Both the position numbers and the translations under genes were made by a program. The notes under the pieces were generated by a model. It saw only the letters and a list, made by a program, of their open reading frames with translations. It ran no database searches and was not told the DNA's origin. A DNA stretch of 64,000 nt, taken from NCBI RefSeq assembly GCF_032854445.1, contig NC_088297.1, forward strand, positions 16,691,127-16,755,126, given 5' to 3'. Positions 36,014 to 49,220 of this stretch are shown here, in pieces; position 1 is the first letter of the stretch, and the number at the start of each line of letters is the position of its first letter. This DNA comes from Liolophura sinensis (Eukaryota > Mollusca > Polyplacophora > Chitonida > Chitonidae).

Positions 36014-37446
36014 TAGCGATGTACAGCCAAGCCCCTCTCATCACTAGATCACGGCACACACACACGTGTATTACACAATGACGCTGGAAAGTAAAGTTTT
36101 TGAGAAAGACAGATTTCCATCTTTTTTTTTAAACATGCCTTTAAGCGGAACACATTGCTTTTATGTTATCGGTAATACTCAGTATTATCTTTTTCGTCTC
36201 TTACTGTGTTGTAATTCATGAACATCTGTTAATAACTTATGTCGCGCTTCCAATAACAGATATGTATCTATGGACGATGTCTATGATGTAGTTTTCACGG
36301 AAAGCTGACGCAGTCGCATGCGATGAATGGGACCTGCTGTTAATCGAGTTAATGATTTCGCCATCACCTTCACGGCTTTTTAAAAAGTTTTTAAAGTTTT
36401 CCATCTTTTTTCTCTGCTATGCTTCCATGTGAATGTGAATGTTTACAGAGGAAAGTCATTCATGTTGCTGAGGTTTTGGGGTCTATATATTGTGGAAAAA
36501 CAAATACATTGTAGCACTACTAATATATGCAAAATAAAGAAACATTTACAATTGTATAAACTCAAAACCAAAACAAAGGGTGTTTTAGCCCTATATTTAA
36601 GTCCTCACTTGAGACAGATTTACCGAAGAAAATCACTTTTCACACAGCAATAGTTAATGACGCATGACATGTATTTATAAAAAAACACGCACTAGTGTGG
36701 AAAGGCCTTGTTGTTTTTAATTCGAACGCTGATGAGATTCAAATTTGATGTCCCTGTGTACTGAACACAACGGACATCTTTGAGGCACGTGCGTATGCAT
36801 ACTTATCATACTCTTTATTATTTTGTATTTAAAAGTACACTCTTATTATTCAAATATTGTCAAATTGCACACAATAATTTTGCACAATATTACAAATACA
36901 TTTTAAAGCAAGCAAATTTATTTACCACGTGTTAACTGTGACAACGTTGCAAATGGCCTTGTAAAAAGTGGTGGACGTAATGGTGTGTAATGTTTTAGAC
37001 TGTTCCTATGTAAATATTTAGAAATATCAAAAACATACTCGTAAGTGTTGATCAAACTATAAATGCACACCATGCTGAATATAAGGACATATTGTGAGTA
37101 ACTGTCCATAGTTCAGAGCTGGCTATATACATCGTCAAGCGACACGTTTTATGCCTTTGGGAGCGAGCCAGTGTACTTTCGCTGTCACAGGTCAAGATTA
37201 TCGCACAACACTGTCTCACAGTTTTTTTTCCCAACAATATGCTTAAATATGCTCCAAAGAGACACACTTACGAAAATCAAGTAACTTCAGTGCTGAGTTC
37301 CAGAGAGACATTTGTGCAAGGCTTTATATCAGAGCAAAGTGCATTTCCTAAACAACACAAAAAACATAAGGAAGTAAAACACTACCATACCGTTAGTTCC
37401 TTTATTTTTTCTGACAGCCAGCGTGAATTTCTTGCACGTACGGCAG

Positions 37447-37730
37447 AGTATTTATTTATTTAGCTGAGTGTGTTTTACTTCGTACTCAAGAACATTTCAT
37501 TTATACGACGGGGCGATCAGAATTGTGGTGGGGGGGGGGGGGAGGGGGGAAATGGACAGAGTCCTTGGCAAAACCCACAATCAACCGCATATTGTTGGCA
37601 GACCTTCCAACGTACGATCGGAGAGGAAGCCAGTATGGGCTGGGCTTGAAATTACAGCGACCGCATTGGTGGCAGGCTTCTTAATCATCGCACCACGCTG
37701 GCACGCTAACCACCCTCTGCTGCATTGCAG
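37447..37730 (-). mobile_element. SINE family 1, nearly complete, with a poly-G run
   Basis: tgttttacttcgtactcaag, a (G)n run near 37527-37540, agaggaagccagtatgggct, and a head remnant (cacgctggcacgctaacc). Confidence 0.82.
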
Positions 37731-39261
37731 AGTAGTCCATAACCTGTTTGGTTGCAGGAAGAGCATTTGTACTTTTATCGTGGGTTACTTGAACAATTTT
37801 TTTTATCTTTACGAGATTAGCCCAAGAAGTCCCAAGCTCTGAAGGATGTACTTTCTGTCATTCCGATCTTTTTACTTTAAGCTTTAATATGTATGTTTCA
37901 TGATGCTCTGAAAGAATTTGGAAGTGAACTCCATGATGGTCATTTAATAGTTTAATAATGAAGGAAACAGGCTGTAATCTCTATTTAACATGGTAATCAT
38001 ACGCTGAAAACTCTCCATTATACAGAAGATTCCAGATATTAGCTTAAAAACGCTGCGTTCATCGAGCACAGGGAAAAAATGACAGAGAAATCACCTTTTC
38101 TGGGGGGTCGGGGGTCACCTGTAGGACATTTTTAATACTCGGCAAGGAAAAGTTCGAATGTTCGAAGCAGAAGCTGAAGTGGCCATGTTCCATGTCTGTA
38201 TTATCACGAGTTGCTTCCCTTATTTGTACCCTGATGCGCCTTGCCCGAGATGTACAGGTAGTTCACCAACCTCTGAGACAGACATCAGGTGTGTCATAAA
38301 GCACACACACCTGAAACATAAAACGAATATAAATTTACCAGGTGGAAGTGCAAACTAGAAATATGAAGTAACAATAGTGGCATCAGCTTTTCGACAAAAT
38401 GAGTGACCGCCGCGTGTAGAAACAGGGAAAAAAGAAGGATGCATGTAAACTGGATGATGAGCATGTCTGTTGATGTCTGGACAAGTGCACAACGTTTTAT
38501 ACTTCTGAGAGAGCATACTCCTTACAGCGCATGAGTCGCTCACTACATTTCCCTTTAATTCACTTTCACCTATAGAAAATTCTAAACAGAAATCTTGAAC
38601 AACGAGGAGGTCACGGTGATGAGACAGGAAATGATCGGAAAATACAAAAAATCTGCCTCAACATTTGATGTAATAATACTCGCATATACATGCATTCTCC
38701 TTATCTAGAGTGTTTGCAACATGATTCTAACCCACACCCTCACAATTTTGTTGATGAATGCTGATGAACTAGTTCCATGGAAAGGCAAGTTAGGCGGTTA
38801 AGTTTAAATGTGCGTCTCCCGGACTCTAAAGATCGATCTTGTCTTTTGGTGGCATTTGTGTAAAGCGAAAGATAACGAGCTCGCATTCGCTGTAAGGAGT
38901 ATGCTGAGAATGAGTGTTCAGGAACAGATTGGCGTTCAGAAGGAAATATAGTCTGCTAAGCCACGTGATGTCACTCACCTCCACTTTCTCCTTTCCTGCA
39001 AAAAATTAAATTGCGAGACTTTAGGGTCTAATAACAAAGGCATAAAAATAATCCCTTGCTATCGTATTTATTTGTTTATGTGAATTTTAAACCAGTGTCA
39101 GTAAGACGTTTGCACTGTTTTCATGATTTTGTTTGTTAGACGTAACGACAACTCAGCATTTTGAACAATTCTAGGCAAGGAACGTATAACAAATTTTACT
39201 AACAGCAGTGCCTTTTTTTTTTAATTTCCTACTATGTAAGCGTCTCCACGAACAGATAAAA

Positions 39262-40543
39262 TGAAATTCAAGGAAAATTGACAAGAAGCCAGATTTGAAA
39301 TTCTCACTGAGGTAAACTGACAAGAAGCCAGATTTGAAATTCTCACTGAGGTAAATTGACAAGAAGCCAGGTTTGAAATCCTCACTGAGGTAAACTGACA
39401 AGAAGCCAGGTTTGAAATTCTACATGAGGTAAATTGACAAGAAGCCAGATTTGAAATTCTCACTGAGGTAAATTGACAAGAAGCCAGGTTTGAAATTCTA
39501 TATGAGGTAAATTGACAAGAAGCCAGATTTGAAATCCTCACTGAGGTAAATTGACAAGAAGCCAGGTTTGAAATCCTCACTGAGGTAAACTGACAAGAAG
39601 CCAGATTTGAAATTCTCACTGAGGAAAACTGACAAGAAGCCAGATTTGAAATTCTCACTGAGGTAAATTGACAAGAAGCCAGGTTTGAAATTCTATATGA
39701 GGTAAATTGACAAGAAGCCAGATTTGAAATCCTCACTGAGGTAAATTGACAAGAAGCCAGGTTTGAAATCCTCACTGAGGTAAATTGACAAGAAGCCAGA
39801 TTTGAAATTCTCACTGAGGTAAATTGACAAGAAGCCAGGTTTGAAATCCTCACTGAGGTAAACTGACAAGAAGCCAGGTTTGAAATTCTATATGAGGTAA
39901 ATTGACAAGAAGCCAGATTTGAAATTCTCACTGAGGTAAATTGACAAGAAGCCAGGTTTGAAATTCTATATGAGGTAAATTGACAAGAAGCCAGATTTGA
40001 AATCCTCACTGAGGTAAATTGACAAGAAGCCAGGTTTGAAATCCTCACTGAGGTAAACTGACAAGAAGCCAGATTTGAAATTCTCACTGAGGTAAATTGA
40101 TAAGAAGCCAGATTTGAAATTCTCACTGAGGTAAACTGACAAGAAGCCAGGTTTGAAATTCTATATGAGGTAAATTGACAAGACCCCAGATTTGAAATTC
40201 TCACTGAGGTAAATTGACAAGAAGCCAGGTTTGAAATTCTATATGAGGTAAATTGACAAGAAGCAAGATTTGAAATCCTCACTGAGGTAAATTGACAAGA
40301 AGCCAGGTTTGAAATCCTCACTGAGGTAAATTGACAAGAAGCCAGATTTGAAATTCTCACTGAGGTAAATTGATAAGAAGCCAGATTTGAAATTCTATAT
40401 TAGGTAAATTGACAAGGAGCCAGATTTGAAATCCTCACTGAGGTAAATTGACAAGAAGCCAGATTTGAAATTCTCACTGAGGTAAATTGACAAGAAACCA
40501 GATTTGAAATTAAATATGAGATAAATTGACAAGAAGGCAGAAT
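39262..40543. repeat. 39-bp minisatellite, about 33 copies
   Basis: The unit contains ttgacaagaagccag-tttga and aaatt/cct-cactgaggtaaa. Two main variants (ctcactgagg and ctatatgagg) alternate, which suggests a two-level repeat. It lies between the 17-nt and 21-nt exon relics of pseudogene D. The 379-codon frame across it is a by-product of the 13-codon period. Confidence 0.95.
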
Positions 40544-41770
40544 TCATCGGTTTTGTGTGACCATTTTTACCAACTATCACACTAGCTGTCGTTGCTGCTC
40601 TGGTTTTGATCCTTTTCCATCATTTACCACCAAATACCTCTAGTGCTGATGGTGAGCAAATGATGTAATTAATGAAATGAATTGTGATATACAGGTTTGT
40701 GTCGTTTAAGTAAAAATATTGTCCTTGTTAGCTGTCGTCTCTGATGCTGAGGAGAAAACAAACGATGCCTTTAATGAGATACGGTATCCTCACCGTTCAG
40801 TGACGTTTTGTGTTTTGCTTTGGTACAAATGGATGAGGAACTAAACAAATTCAGATTGACCTATATTGTAAATCATGGCGTCCATTTTTGTATTGCTTAC
40901 AACTTAAAAATTATGTGTGGTATCCGTGACTAGAAAGGAACATCTACTCTTTACAACTGAAGACGATGTCAGTAGATCAAAAAATATTAGACTTACCATC
41001 GGGTTCTCGAGGACAAACTGTAATAAAATGCAAAACATAAATAAATAATACAAATATAAATACATAAATAAATACATAAAAATATACATACAAGTGTATA
41101 AAAACATAAATGCATAAATAGATGTTCGGTTAAGCGATTACGATGTTGAAATTATCGATTTAGTAAAATATTTTGTTCTTTTGCTTAACTACAGAAGGGG
41201 AGAAGACAACATACAACGCAGAGCTATACCTTTAGTAAACAAGAGAATGACTATATCCTTTGGCCTGATCACGTGGCGAGTTCGAATCCAAATTTCGTCA
41301 ATGCAGACTGAGAACTTTGAAGTAGTTTGTCCCGGATTTTGTTCATTTATATCTGGTTATAATTCTTAATTCTAATTCCTTCGCAAGGCGACGACAGAGA
41401 AACTTGTGTTTATGTCGAAAGCTACTCGCCCACTTGATAAATTCTCTTAATAAACTTTTTGGAATAAATTAACATTGTGCTAAAGACAAATCGTCATATT
41501 TTTCAATGGGATACTAAATTCTGTTGTATTCTTTACAATGTTTAGTAGTAAATATAATCTCGTTAAAAATATGGCCTGTTATATAATCTCAATCAAATTA
41601 CATTTTTTACACACGCGTATGTTTTATGTTCTGATTTTGTCTAAATTGCCATACGAAAATTATTTCAATACCTTTCCGACGTCCGTTGTTTACTTTGGCC
41701 ATGCAAAATGTTTCCACCAGCATTAGCCCTATTTATTTAAACAGAAAGTCTGTTGTTTGGGTTATGCTAG

Positions 41771-41965
41771 AATGTATTCTGTTATTGCAGCAGATTATTC
41801 TGTTAAATACAACGCACATATCCTATTAATTCCACATAAAGATTCTAGTAGACTAAGAGGATATTATGTTGAATATGACAAACTATTATGTTATAATAAC
41901 AGGGTACAATCTAGCATACTCAGCCAACAGATGTTCTGTTAAAATTAACACATTACATTTTTGAG
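41771..41965. mobile_element. Dispersed MITE-like element, copy 2
   Basis: Homologous with 35826-36013 along its length, ending ttctgttaaaattaacac. It lies between the 21-nt and 222-nt exon relics of pseudogene D. Confidence 0.5.
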
Positions 41966-42819
41966 TGTATTAATTATGGTGTGATGTATTCAGGATTTTT
42001 CTACAAATGTCTCAAAGGTTTCTGTCGCTCACTATTGAATGAAACAAACGTCTAAGAATTCACCCCACCGCTCAGCAGTGAGTACAACCTTGTTTTATTT
42101 CCCTTGCCTTCGTGAACGACGAAATCAGCAGAATCAAGGATTGCTTACTCTTTTCTTGTGTGGTGATGAAATACTCTTTCAGGTCAACGTAATACTGGTC
42201 GAAAAGTTCCTGGATCTTGACCAACTGCTCTCCCATTGATATATGGCTTCTGACTCCATACCCATCCTCTGATACCCTCACAAGTGCCTTCGGGAGTGTC
42301 TGCCTCTTTGACACAGCCAAGAACAAAAGAGAAACCTGTGTAATCTGTTTCGATTACCAATACTCGTCAACTGAGAAAACAAGAACGATGGTGAACTTGA
42401 GTTACCGACGTCGTATAAGTGAACTATCATTAAATAATGAGTTAAACACCAATCCAATAAAATATAAATGACAGATAAATAAAGAGTCGTGTATAACTAA
42501 AACCGTTAATAAATAAATAACATTCTATGAATTTAAATAAGAAATAAATTAAATATATAAATTAAAAAAATATTTAAATAAATAAAAGAATGTATAAAGA
42601 AGGAAAGAAAGAAACTTTCTCTAAAATAATAAAATGACCAAATAAATAATATTTATAAATAAAACACAAATATTTAGAAATAAATAAATATTATAGTATA
42701 AATTTTAGACACAGAAAACGAGGTATTTTACAATGCACGGCAAACAAATTAGTATACGGCACGTTTCTAAAAAAAACGAAAAAACAAAAGAAATGCATCT
42801 GCCTGTACCCCTTCATGTT

Positions 42820-43060
42820 ACAGGATTTAACATGTCCGGTAACAAACAAGAGAGAAGGGTTAACATATCAGTTAACAAACAAGAGAGTAGGGTTAACATA
42901 TCAGTTAACAAACAAGAGAGTAGGGTTAACATATCAGTTAACAAACAAGACAGTGGGTTTAACATGTCAGATAACAAACAAGAGAGTGAGTCTAACGTGT
43001 CAAATAAATATGTCAGATAACAAACAAGAGAGTAACGTTAAAATGCCAGCGGCAAACAAG
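42820..43060 (+). repeat. 33-bp minisatellite in pseudogene D, downstream block
   Basis: Units such as gttaacaaacaagagagtag, about seven copies, ending next to the 116-nt exon relic (43078). Confidence 0.9.
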
Positions 43061-43269
43061 ACAGTGGAGAAATGCACCTCTCTCTACCCCTTCATCCGTG
43101 TAAAAAACGAACATTAATTTGCCATCCACAGCTGTTTTCTCCAGCCTCACTCGATCTTCTCTAAGGAAACATTCGTCATTTATCGAGGGATCGCTGAAGT
43201 TAAAAAAATGCTTTTAAATTCATAATCAACAAAAAGAAAACAATTCTGCAACTAGTTGAGGTAAGATGT

Positions 43270-44015
43270 CCTTAACAACAAGAGTGGGGTTAACTTGTCA
43301 GATAATAAAAAAGTGATTGGGCTGTCAGCTAAAAAAGGAGAGTGGGGATGACATGTCAGTTAACAAACAAGAGAGTGAGGTTAACATGTCAGTTAAAAAA
43401 CAAGTGAGAAGGGTTAACATGTCAGTTAACAAACAAGAGAGTGGGGTTAACATGTCAGTTAACAAACAAGACAGCGAGGTCAACATGTCAGATAAGAGAC
43501 AAGAGAGTGGGGTTAACATATCAGATAACAAACAAGAGAGTGGGGTTAACATGGTAAATAACAAACAAGTCAGTGAACCCAACATGTCAGATAAGAAACA
43601 AGAGAGTGGGTTTAATACGTCAGATGACAAACAAGATAGTAGTGTTAACATGTCAGATAACAAACAAGAGAGTGGCGTTAACATGTCAGATAACAAAGAA
43701 GAGACTAGGGTTAACATGTCAGATAACAAACAAGGGAGTGGGGTTAACATGTCTGGTAACAAACAAAAGATTGGGCCTAAATGGTAGATAACTAACAAGA
43801 CAGTGAGTTCAACATGTCAGATAACAAAGAAATGAGTGAGGTCAACATGTCGGATAACAGACAAAAGAGTGGGGTTAACAAGTCAAATAAGAAAAAAGAG
43901 AGTGGGTTTAACATGTCAGATAACAAACAAAAGTGTGGGGCTAAAATGGTAGATAGCAAAGAAATGAGTGAGGTCAACATGTCGGATAATAAACAAACAA
44001 GACAGTCTTTGGTGG
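43270..44015 (+). repeat. 33-bp minisatellite in pseudogene D, upstream block
   Basis: About 22 units such as ggggttaacatgtcagataa. On the + strand it runs into the remnant of the TDY exon, so it replaces the rest of that exon, the linker exon and the YLGLW exon. Confidence 0.92.
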
Positions 44016-44289
44016 AAAGGTCTATTAAGACCCTAAGGCTACAACCGTAGATCAAGGCGTAGTTCACGTAGTCCGTGTCCACCACCCAGTAAGTAAGTTC
44101 TGTTTCACAAAAAGAACACCACAAGGGCTATTGCCAAACAGTACGGGTAACTGTGTCATGCCAAGCCTGTGGATCAATCTACAGAACAAAGCTTTGGCGA
44201 GTCTGAAAACCTCGCTTGTTTGTCATCCAGATATCATTTGACTTTAATCCGTGCGTGTGTTGGGCAATCTAGACTGAGAGAAATGTGTG

Positions 44290-44455
44290 GATCAACTGAC
44301 TCAAAAATTTTAGTTCTACAATTGACTTAATTCAACTCAGAGTCCTGTGAGTTTTTCAGCGAACCAAATGAGTCAACAATATAACCAAATGAGTTTTCTG
44401 AGTTGAATTAGCTCAGATTGATATACTGTCAATTCTGAGTGTAAGTTTATTTTAC
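44290..44455. mobile_element. Small palindromic element
   Basis: aattcaactcagag and ctgagttgaatt form inverted arms about 50 bp apart. It is probably a small MITE in a pseudogene D intron. Confidence 0.4.
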
Positions 44456-44974
44456 ACGTTGAAATATATATTAGAATTTTGTCTGCTTTGGATAGAAATG
44501 AAAACATCTTGTCTAGGGTCAGTATCAATGTCCTGGGGGTTATCATTTCGGCAAATTGCTATGCCATCACGCCCAGCATCAAGAGCTAAAGAAAAAAGTG
44601 GTTATACTATAGGTTGAATTTGAAAAGGTTCGAGCTCCATGAGGTGGTACGGCGTGGCTCTGCGCCAATGTTTGCCGACATATATATTTTGTAAGGTGAA
44701 GCGACACATTTACTACATAAATAGCAAGGAAAATCAATGCGCTCTCGTTGAATTCAGCAATTAAATCAATATATTTGAAAAAACCAACAATACCCGGTAA
44801 ACCATCTCTGGTTGTGAATTGCCAAATAGAACCGAAGGTAAACACATCAGATGAAAAAAAACTAGGCGGCCCTCCGAGAGCGCAAATCTCGGCGACATGT
44901 CGATTTCTTCGCCACAAAGAAGGGAATAATACTCTGTACTTTTGTCCTAACTTTGAATGGCGTATGTTAAAATG

Positions 44975-45240
44975 TATGCATACTTGGGGTTTAAGGTCGT
45001 ACTTAGATATTTTTCTGTCATTTGACGACGAGGAGTCAGTAAGCGTGTGAATACATACTGTGTCTTCTTGTTGCAGGGCGAGTCGATGTGGCCACCGAAG
45101 TATTATGCTGAAAACCACCCGACATGCCACCCCCCCACCCCCCCCCCCACCCCCACCCAGTCACATTGTACTGATACCAGGCCAATCAGTCATGTTTCCT
45201 TGCTCTAACCTATCACCGCTGCGCACCAAGCGAAGCACTT
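44975..45240 (-). mobile_element. SINE family 2 copy with a C-rich expansion
   Basis: cttggggtttaaggtcgtac, ttgacgacgaggagtcagta, gtcacattgtactgatacca. A C-rich run lies at about 45124-45160. It lies in a pseudogene D intron. Confidence 0.8.
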
Positions 45241-46214
45241 GGATCCAGGAGAAAATCTCTTGCGGACGAAAGTCCCGCGCACAGAAACACCGGCGAACAA
45301 AAAAAAGCCGTCGTCTTAATTAACCGACAAAACATATGCGACAGTCTAACAAACATGATGTTAAATATTTGTTGACGGCAATTCCTATAATGTGATTTTG
45401 TTTTCCACCTAAAAAATTGTCATCAAAGCATATCTTATTCGGGTTCAACAGCTTTTCACTCATAAGCGTTGTACACGTACGTTTTCAAAATAGTATCGCC
45501 AAAAAATGACTGTCTCTGGTGTCTCTGATATTATTGTCGAATGCTTTCCGTCTAGCAAATATAAGTTTATTCCACCACTATACTGAATTTTTCCACAATA
45601 TTACCTTCCGGCTGCCGAAATTAGGCATTCCGAGTCGGTTTATTATTTTGAATACTTTTTAACAGAAAAAAATAACAATTTATTTCTATTAAATCACTGT
45701 GTATTTTTTTAAATATTTTATAAGCCCTACATGGATGTTTACGATAAAACGAATAAGTGATCTTAACGTTATATCAAAAGCAATCTGTATCAATTGCGTA
45801 AATTAAAATTTATATATTATTCCTCGAAATCGGAATAAATGAATGTAGACTGCATGTTTTTGAGCATCTACACTCTGAAAGATCGAAACCGGCACAGGCA
45901 TGTTTTCTTAGAATAGGGTAAAAAAGGCTAACACAGGCTGCATTACAGTAATTTTTTAACACACTTGGAGACGTCTTTAGTTTTCAGATAAAAGCCTGGA
46001 ATAGAGGTTAATCATTCTGTTTACCGCTTAGAAATACCTAGCTCTTTCTCATGACGTCAAAACGGCTAGAATATATGGAGATTAAAGGCGTAAGAAGGGG
46101 TTCTATTGATTGGAAACATGTATTAAAATTTGAAACTTCACTTCAGGAAGAATGATTCAAATTTTCTCAAACAAGAAAACAACTTATGTCATTTACCGGG
46201 GGTTTTGTTGACAA

Positions 46215-46385
46215 ACGGATAGACAAGAAGGACGAACGAACGAACGAACAACCGAACGAACGGATGAACGGACGAACGGACGGACGGGCGGACGGAGGGA
46301 CGGGTGGGGGATGGGCGGGGGCACTGGGTGACGGGCCGAAGGACGGGCGTACAAACGGAAAGACAGACAGACAGACAAATAAACG
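46215..46385 (+). repeat. Degenerate (GAAC/GGAC)n tract
   Basis: gaacgaacgaacaaccgaac passing into ggacggacgggcggacgg and agacagacagacag. Confidence 0.9.
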
Positions 46386-47674
46386 CAGGAGAAAAGGAGG
46401 TAGAAATGCTATCAGACCATTGGCCTCAACACCAACACACGCCCTCTCTCCCCCAATCCCTCTCTCTCTCTTTCACATATATTATCATTGTTTATGTACC
46501 TTGTGTAAACAGAGCTAAAATGTAAGTACTCCAATGGGTCGTCTTACATGTGAACTTACCAGACGACACCGAAGGCCTGTAGCGGAGTTTGGCTGCATTA
46601 TTTCCGGTCAGGAATGACTGCATCAGTTTTCCATGCTTGTATCGGCAGCTGCCTGAGGTAGGCCTGCATGAGAATTCATTTATGCATTCCTTTAGTTGAC
46701 GTGTTTTAATCCGCCCCTAAGAATTTTTCACTTTTATGCATGGCTGCTGGAGAGATATTTTTCTATCATAAGCCGTAATAATAGTTCCATTGATTAATAA
46801 ATGCGCCAGTCATACTTAGTGATGGAGAAAACTGGGAACCACTGAATACGCTAAACATCATATATGCTGAGGAAATCCTTGCGTTGAAATCGATTTATTG
46901 TTTATTTCATTGTTCCTTAACACATAGTATTAACACACAGTATCAACGGAAGACAAGTGTTTTTCAACGAGCGTTATAAACTGCGAAAACAGCCACAATA
47001 TTATCGCTTCTTAAACACCCAGCCACAACCAAATCGTGACCAGGATTTGAACCAGAGACCTCTGCTTCGATCAGCTGAGAAATTAATGTCAGCATAATAG
47101 GGCCTTAGATTTAAGCTTGTTATACATACAAGACAGCGATAAGAATATAGGAACTCGGGATTATCTGTTACACTAGTGAATAATCCTGAACATCTAATTT
47201 AATAACAGTGTTTTATTTTTTCAGTCATTATAGCACAAGTTTATCCAATAGATCAGGCTCATTTCAGCGATACGAAATGCAGAAAATAATGTTAATTCAG
47301 AGCTTGGGATTGGAGGATTCCTGGAGGAATCACTTTGATTACAATATAACACGATGCGTACCAATGTTGACTAATGTTGTAGGCTGTCCATACAATGGAG
47401 ATTCATACGCCGTCCTAAAAGTGAAATATTCTTGACTACAGTGTGAAACACCTGAAGTAAGTAAATAAATAATATTTAATCCGTGTTTACCGTCTTGCTG
47501 TCGTCCAGTTGAATGTGTGAGCATTTGCTATCAAAACGCAACTGTAATAATATTATTTATCTAATACTTATGAACTAACGAGACGCACTAATTGGGTACC
47601 GATTTTACTCATGTCCGTCTCAACGGTTATAGATTCAAGGGCATTTGATTTGTACGGAAGCAGCCAGGTTTAAT

Positions 47675-47850
47675 GATGAAGACCTCTCCGGCCGTAAGTA
47701 AGAAGGTCTGCCAGCAGTCTTTGGATGGTCGTGGGTTTTCCCTGGGCTTGCCCGGTTTCCTACCACGGTAATGCTGGCCGCCGTCGTAGAAGTGAAATAT
47801 TCTTCAGTACAGCGTAAAACACACCAATCAAATAAATAAATAAATGATAA
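47675..47850 (+). mobile_element. SINE family 1, 3' two thirds
   Basis: ctctccggccgtaagtaag, gcttgcccggtttcctacc, caccaatcaaataaataaat. It lies in a pseudogene D intron. Confidence 0.85.
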
Positions 47851-48800
47851 AGACAACTGTTACAAAACAAGAGGAAGCTTTGTTTGAGTCAGCAAAGACA
47901 TTTCTGACAGGTAAAAATTTTTAAACATTTTCCTTAAGCAATTGCTTATTTTTTTCAAACAGGAAGTTGGAATTTTTACACATTTGACATCAGATAACAT
48001 TTAATGAGAGTCACAACAGTAATTTCTAGGATCTGGTAAATGGCTTGGTCCAATCGGTCGTTGAGCACAAGGTGGTGATCTTCACTTCCCTCTATGCCCC
48101 ATGCTTCCCCTCTTAAGTTCTAACGCCCACTCACTCTAACCTTTTACCCTTCTTTCACAAATACAAGGAATTGAAATCCTGTAATAGAAAAACAGTTTAA
48201 GGACTTTCAGACAAACTTCTGCGAAACCTAGTTTCAAACAGTTATATAAATCTTGCCCGCGAGGGGAAACAAAAGAGACAAATTACACAAAGAAGAAGCA
48301 AACCCACGTGGCAATAAACACTTCAAATGAATGCCACTTTTTACGCAGGTCTACAAAAAATTTAAATTACATTTTTAATTAACGATATTGTCTCGTCCTT
48401 TCCGGTGGCTGGCTTCAACGGTTTTTGCGCTCTGTAAACCATGGAATGTAAAGCCATGTTTACCTAAACAGAGTGTACCGGTGCATACACAGTCCCAAGA
48501 ATAAATCCCTGATTGTAATAAACTGACAAGGCCAGATTTCACTTGTTACACGTGAAGACTTGTCCTCAACCACAGTGTTGTCAGTGCTCTCCCTTTACTC
48601 TCTACTATCGAGTCTTTCATACCATTCGCCTGCATAAACCGGGATTCAGCATGCTGGTGGACTACAAGCATGCCCTTGGCCTGAGGCCGCTTTCATAAAG
48701 ATGTCGTACTTGTACGATATCGCACATATAGCACAATAATACGATAGAATAGTGACGTACAAAATATCGCACGACAAATGTACGATAAAAAATACCATAC

Positions 48801-48986
48801 GACGCTTTCACTTATACGAAGGCAACCAGAATGCTCAGAGCCCTGTGCAAACCCACGACCATCCGCTGACAGACCTTCTCACGTAAACCCGAAGGAAGCC
48901 AACATGAACTGGGTTTGAACTCGGTGGAAACCTCCTGGATCTTTGCCCCGCGCTGGCGTGCTCTCCCCCTCGGCTACGGGAGGTCT
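48801..48986 (-). mobile_element. SINE family 1, head and centre
   Basis: cacttatacgaaggcaacc, cccacgaccatccgctgac, cgcgctggcgtgctc, cggctacgggagg. Confidence 0.7.
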
Positions 48987-49121
48987 CTTGGTACCTTTGC
49001 ATTGTTTTCATGTTACTGTTTGAATAATTTGATGTAATGACAACAGAACATTTAAGTATTTGTAGACCAGGGGAGTATAATACAATCTTCACCTCCTTTT
49101 TTTACCAAGTCCTGCTAATTC

Positions 49122-49220
49122 ATTTATTTATTGGATTTGTTTTTATCACGAATATTTCACCTACGCGATAGCAGTAGGCATTATGTTGTGAGGAAACCGG
49201 GCAGAGCCCAAGGGAAACCA
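49122..49220 (-). mobile_element. SINE family 1 fragment
   Basis: tttatttattggatttgt, ggaaaccgggcagagccca. Confidence 0.75.

Larger units (their letters stand above)
34981..38262. other. Spacer between gene C and pseudogene D
   Basis: No coding exon was recognised. It holds one MITE-like element (35.8 kb), one family 1 SINE (37.4 kb) and otherwise AT-rich single-copy-looking sequence. Confidence 0.6.

Noticed and set aside
39221-40360. 379-codon open frame on the - strand, the longest in the window
   Set aside because: It is a translation of the 39-bp minisatellite (13-residue repeat); it lies in a pseudogene D intron region and has no domain-like sequence.
43317-43798. Long open frames on both strands with NKQESGVNMSD-like or LLSDMLTPLSC-like repeats
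   Set aside because: The 33-bp period keeps all frames open. They are by-products of the array, as at 28087-28496.
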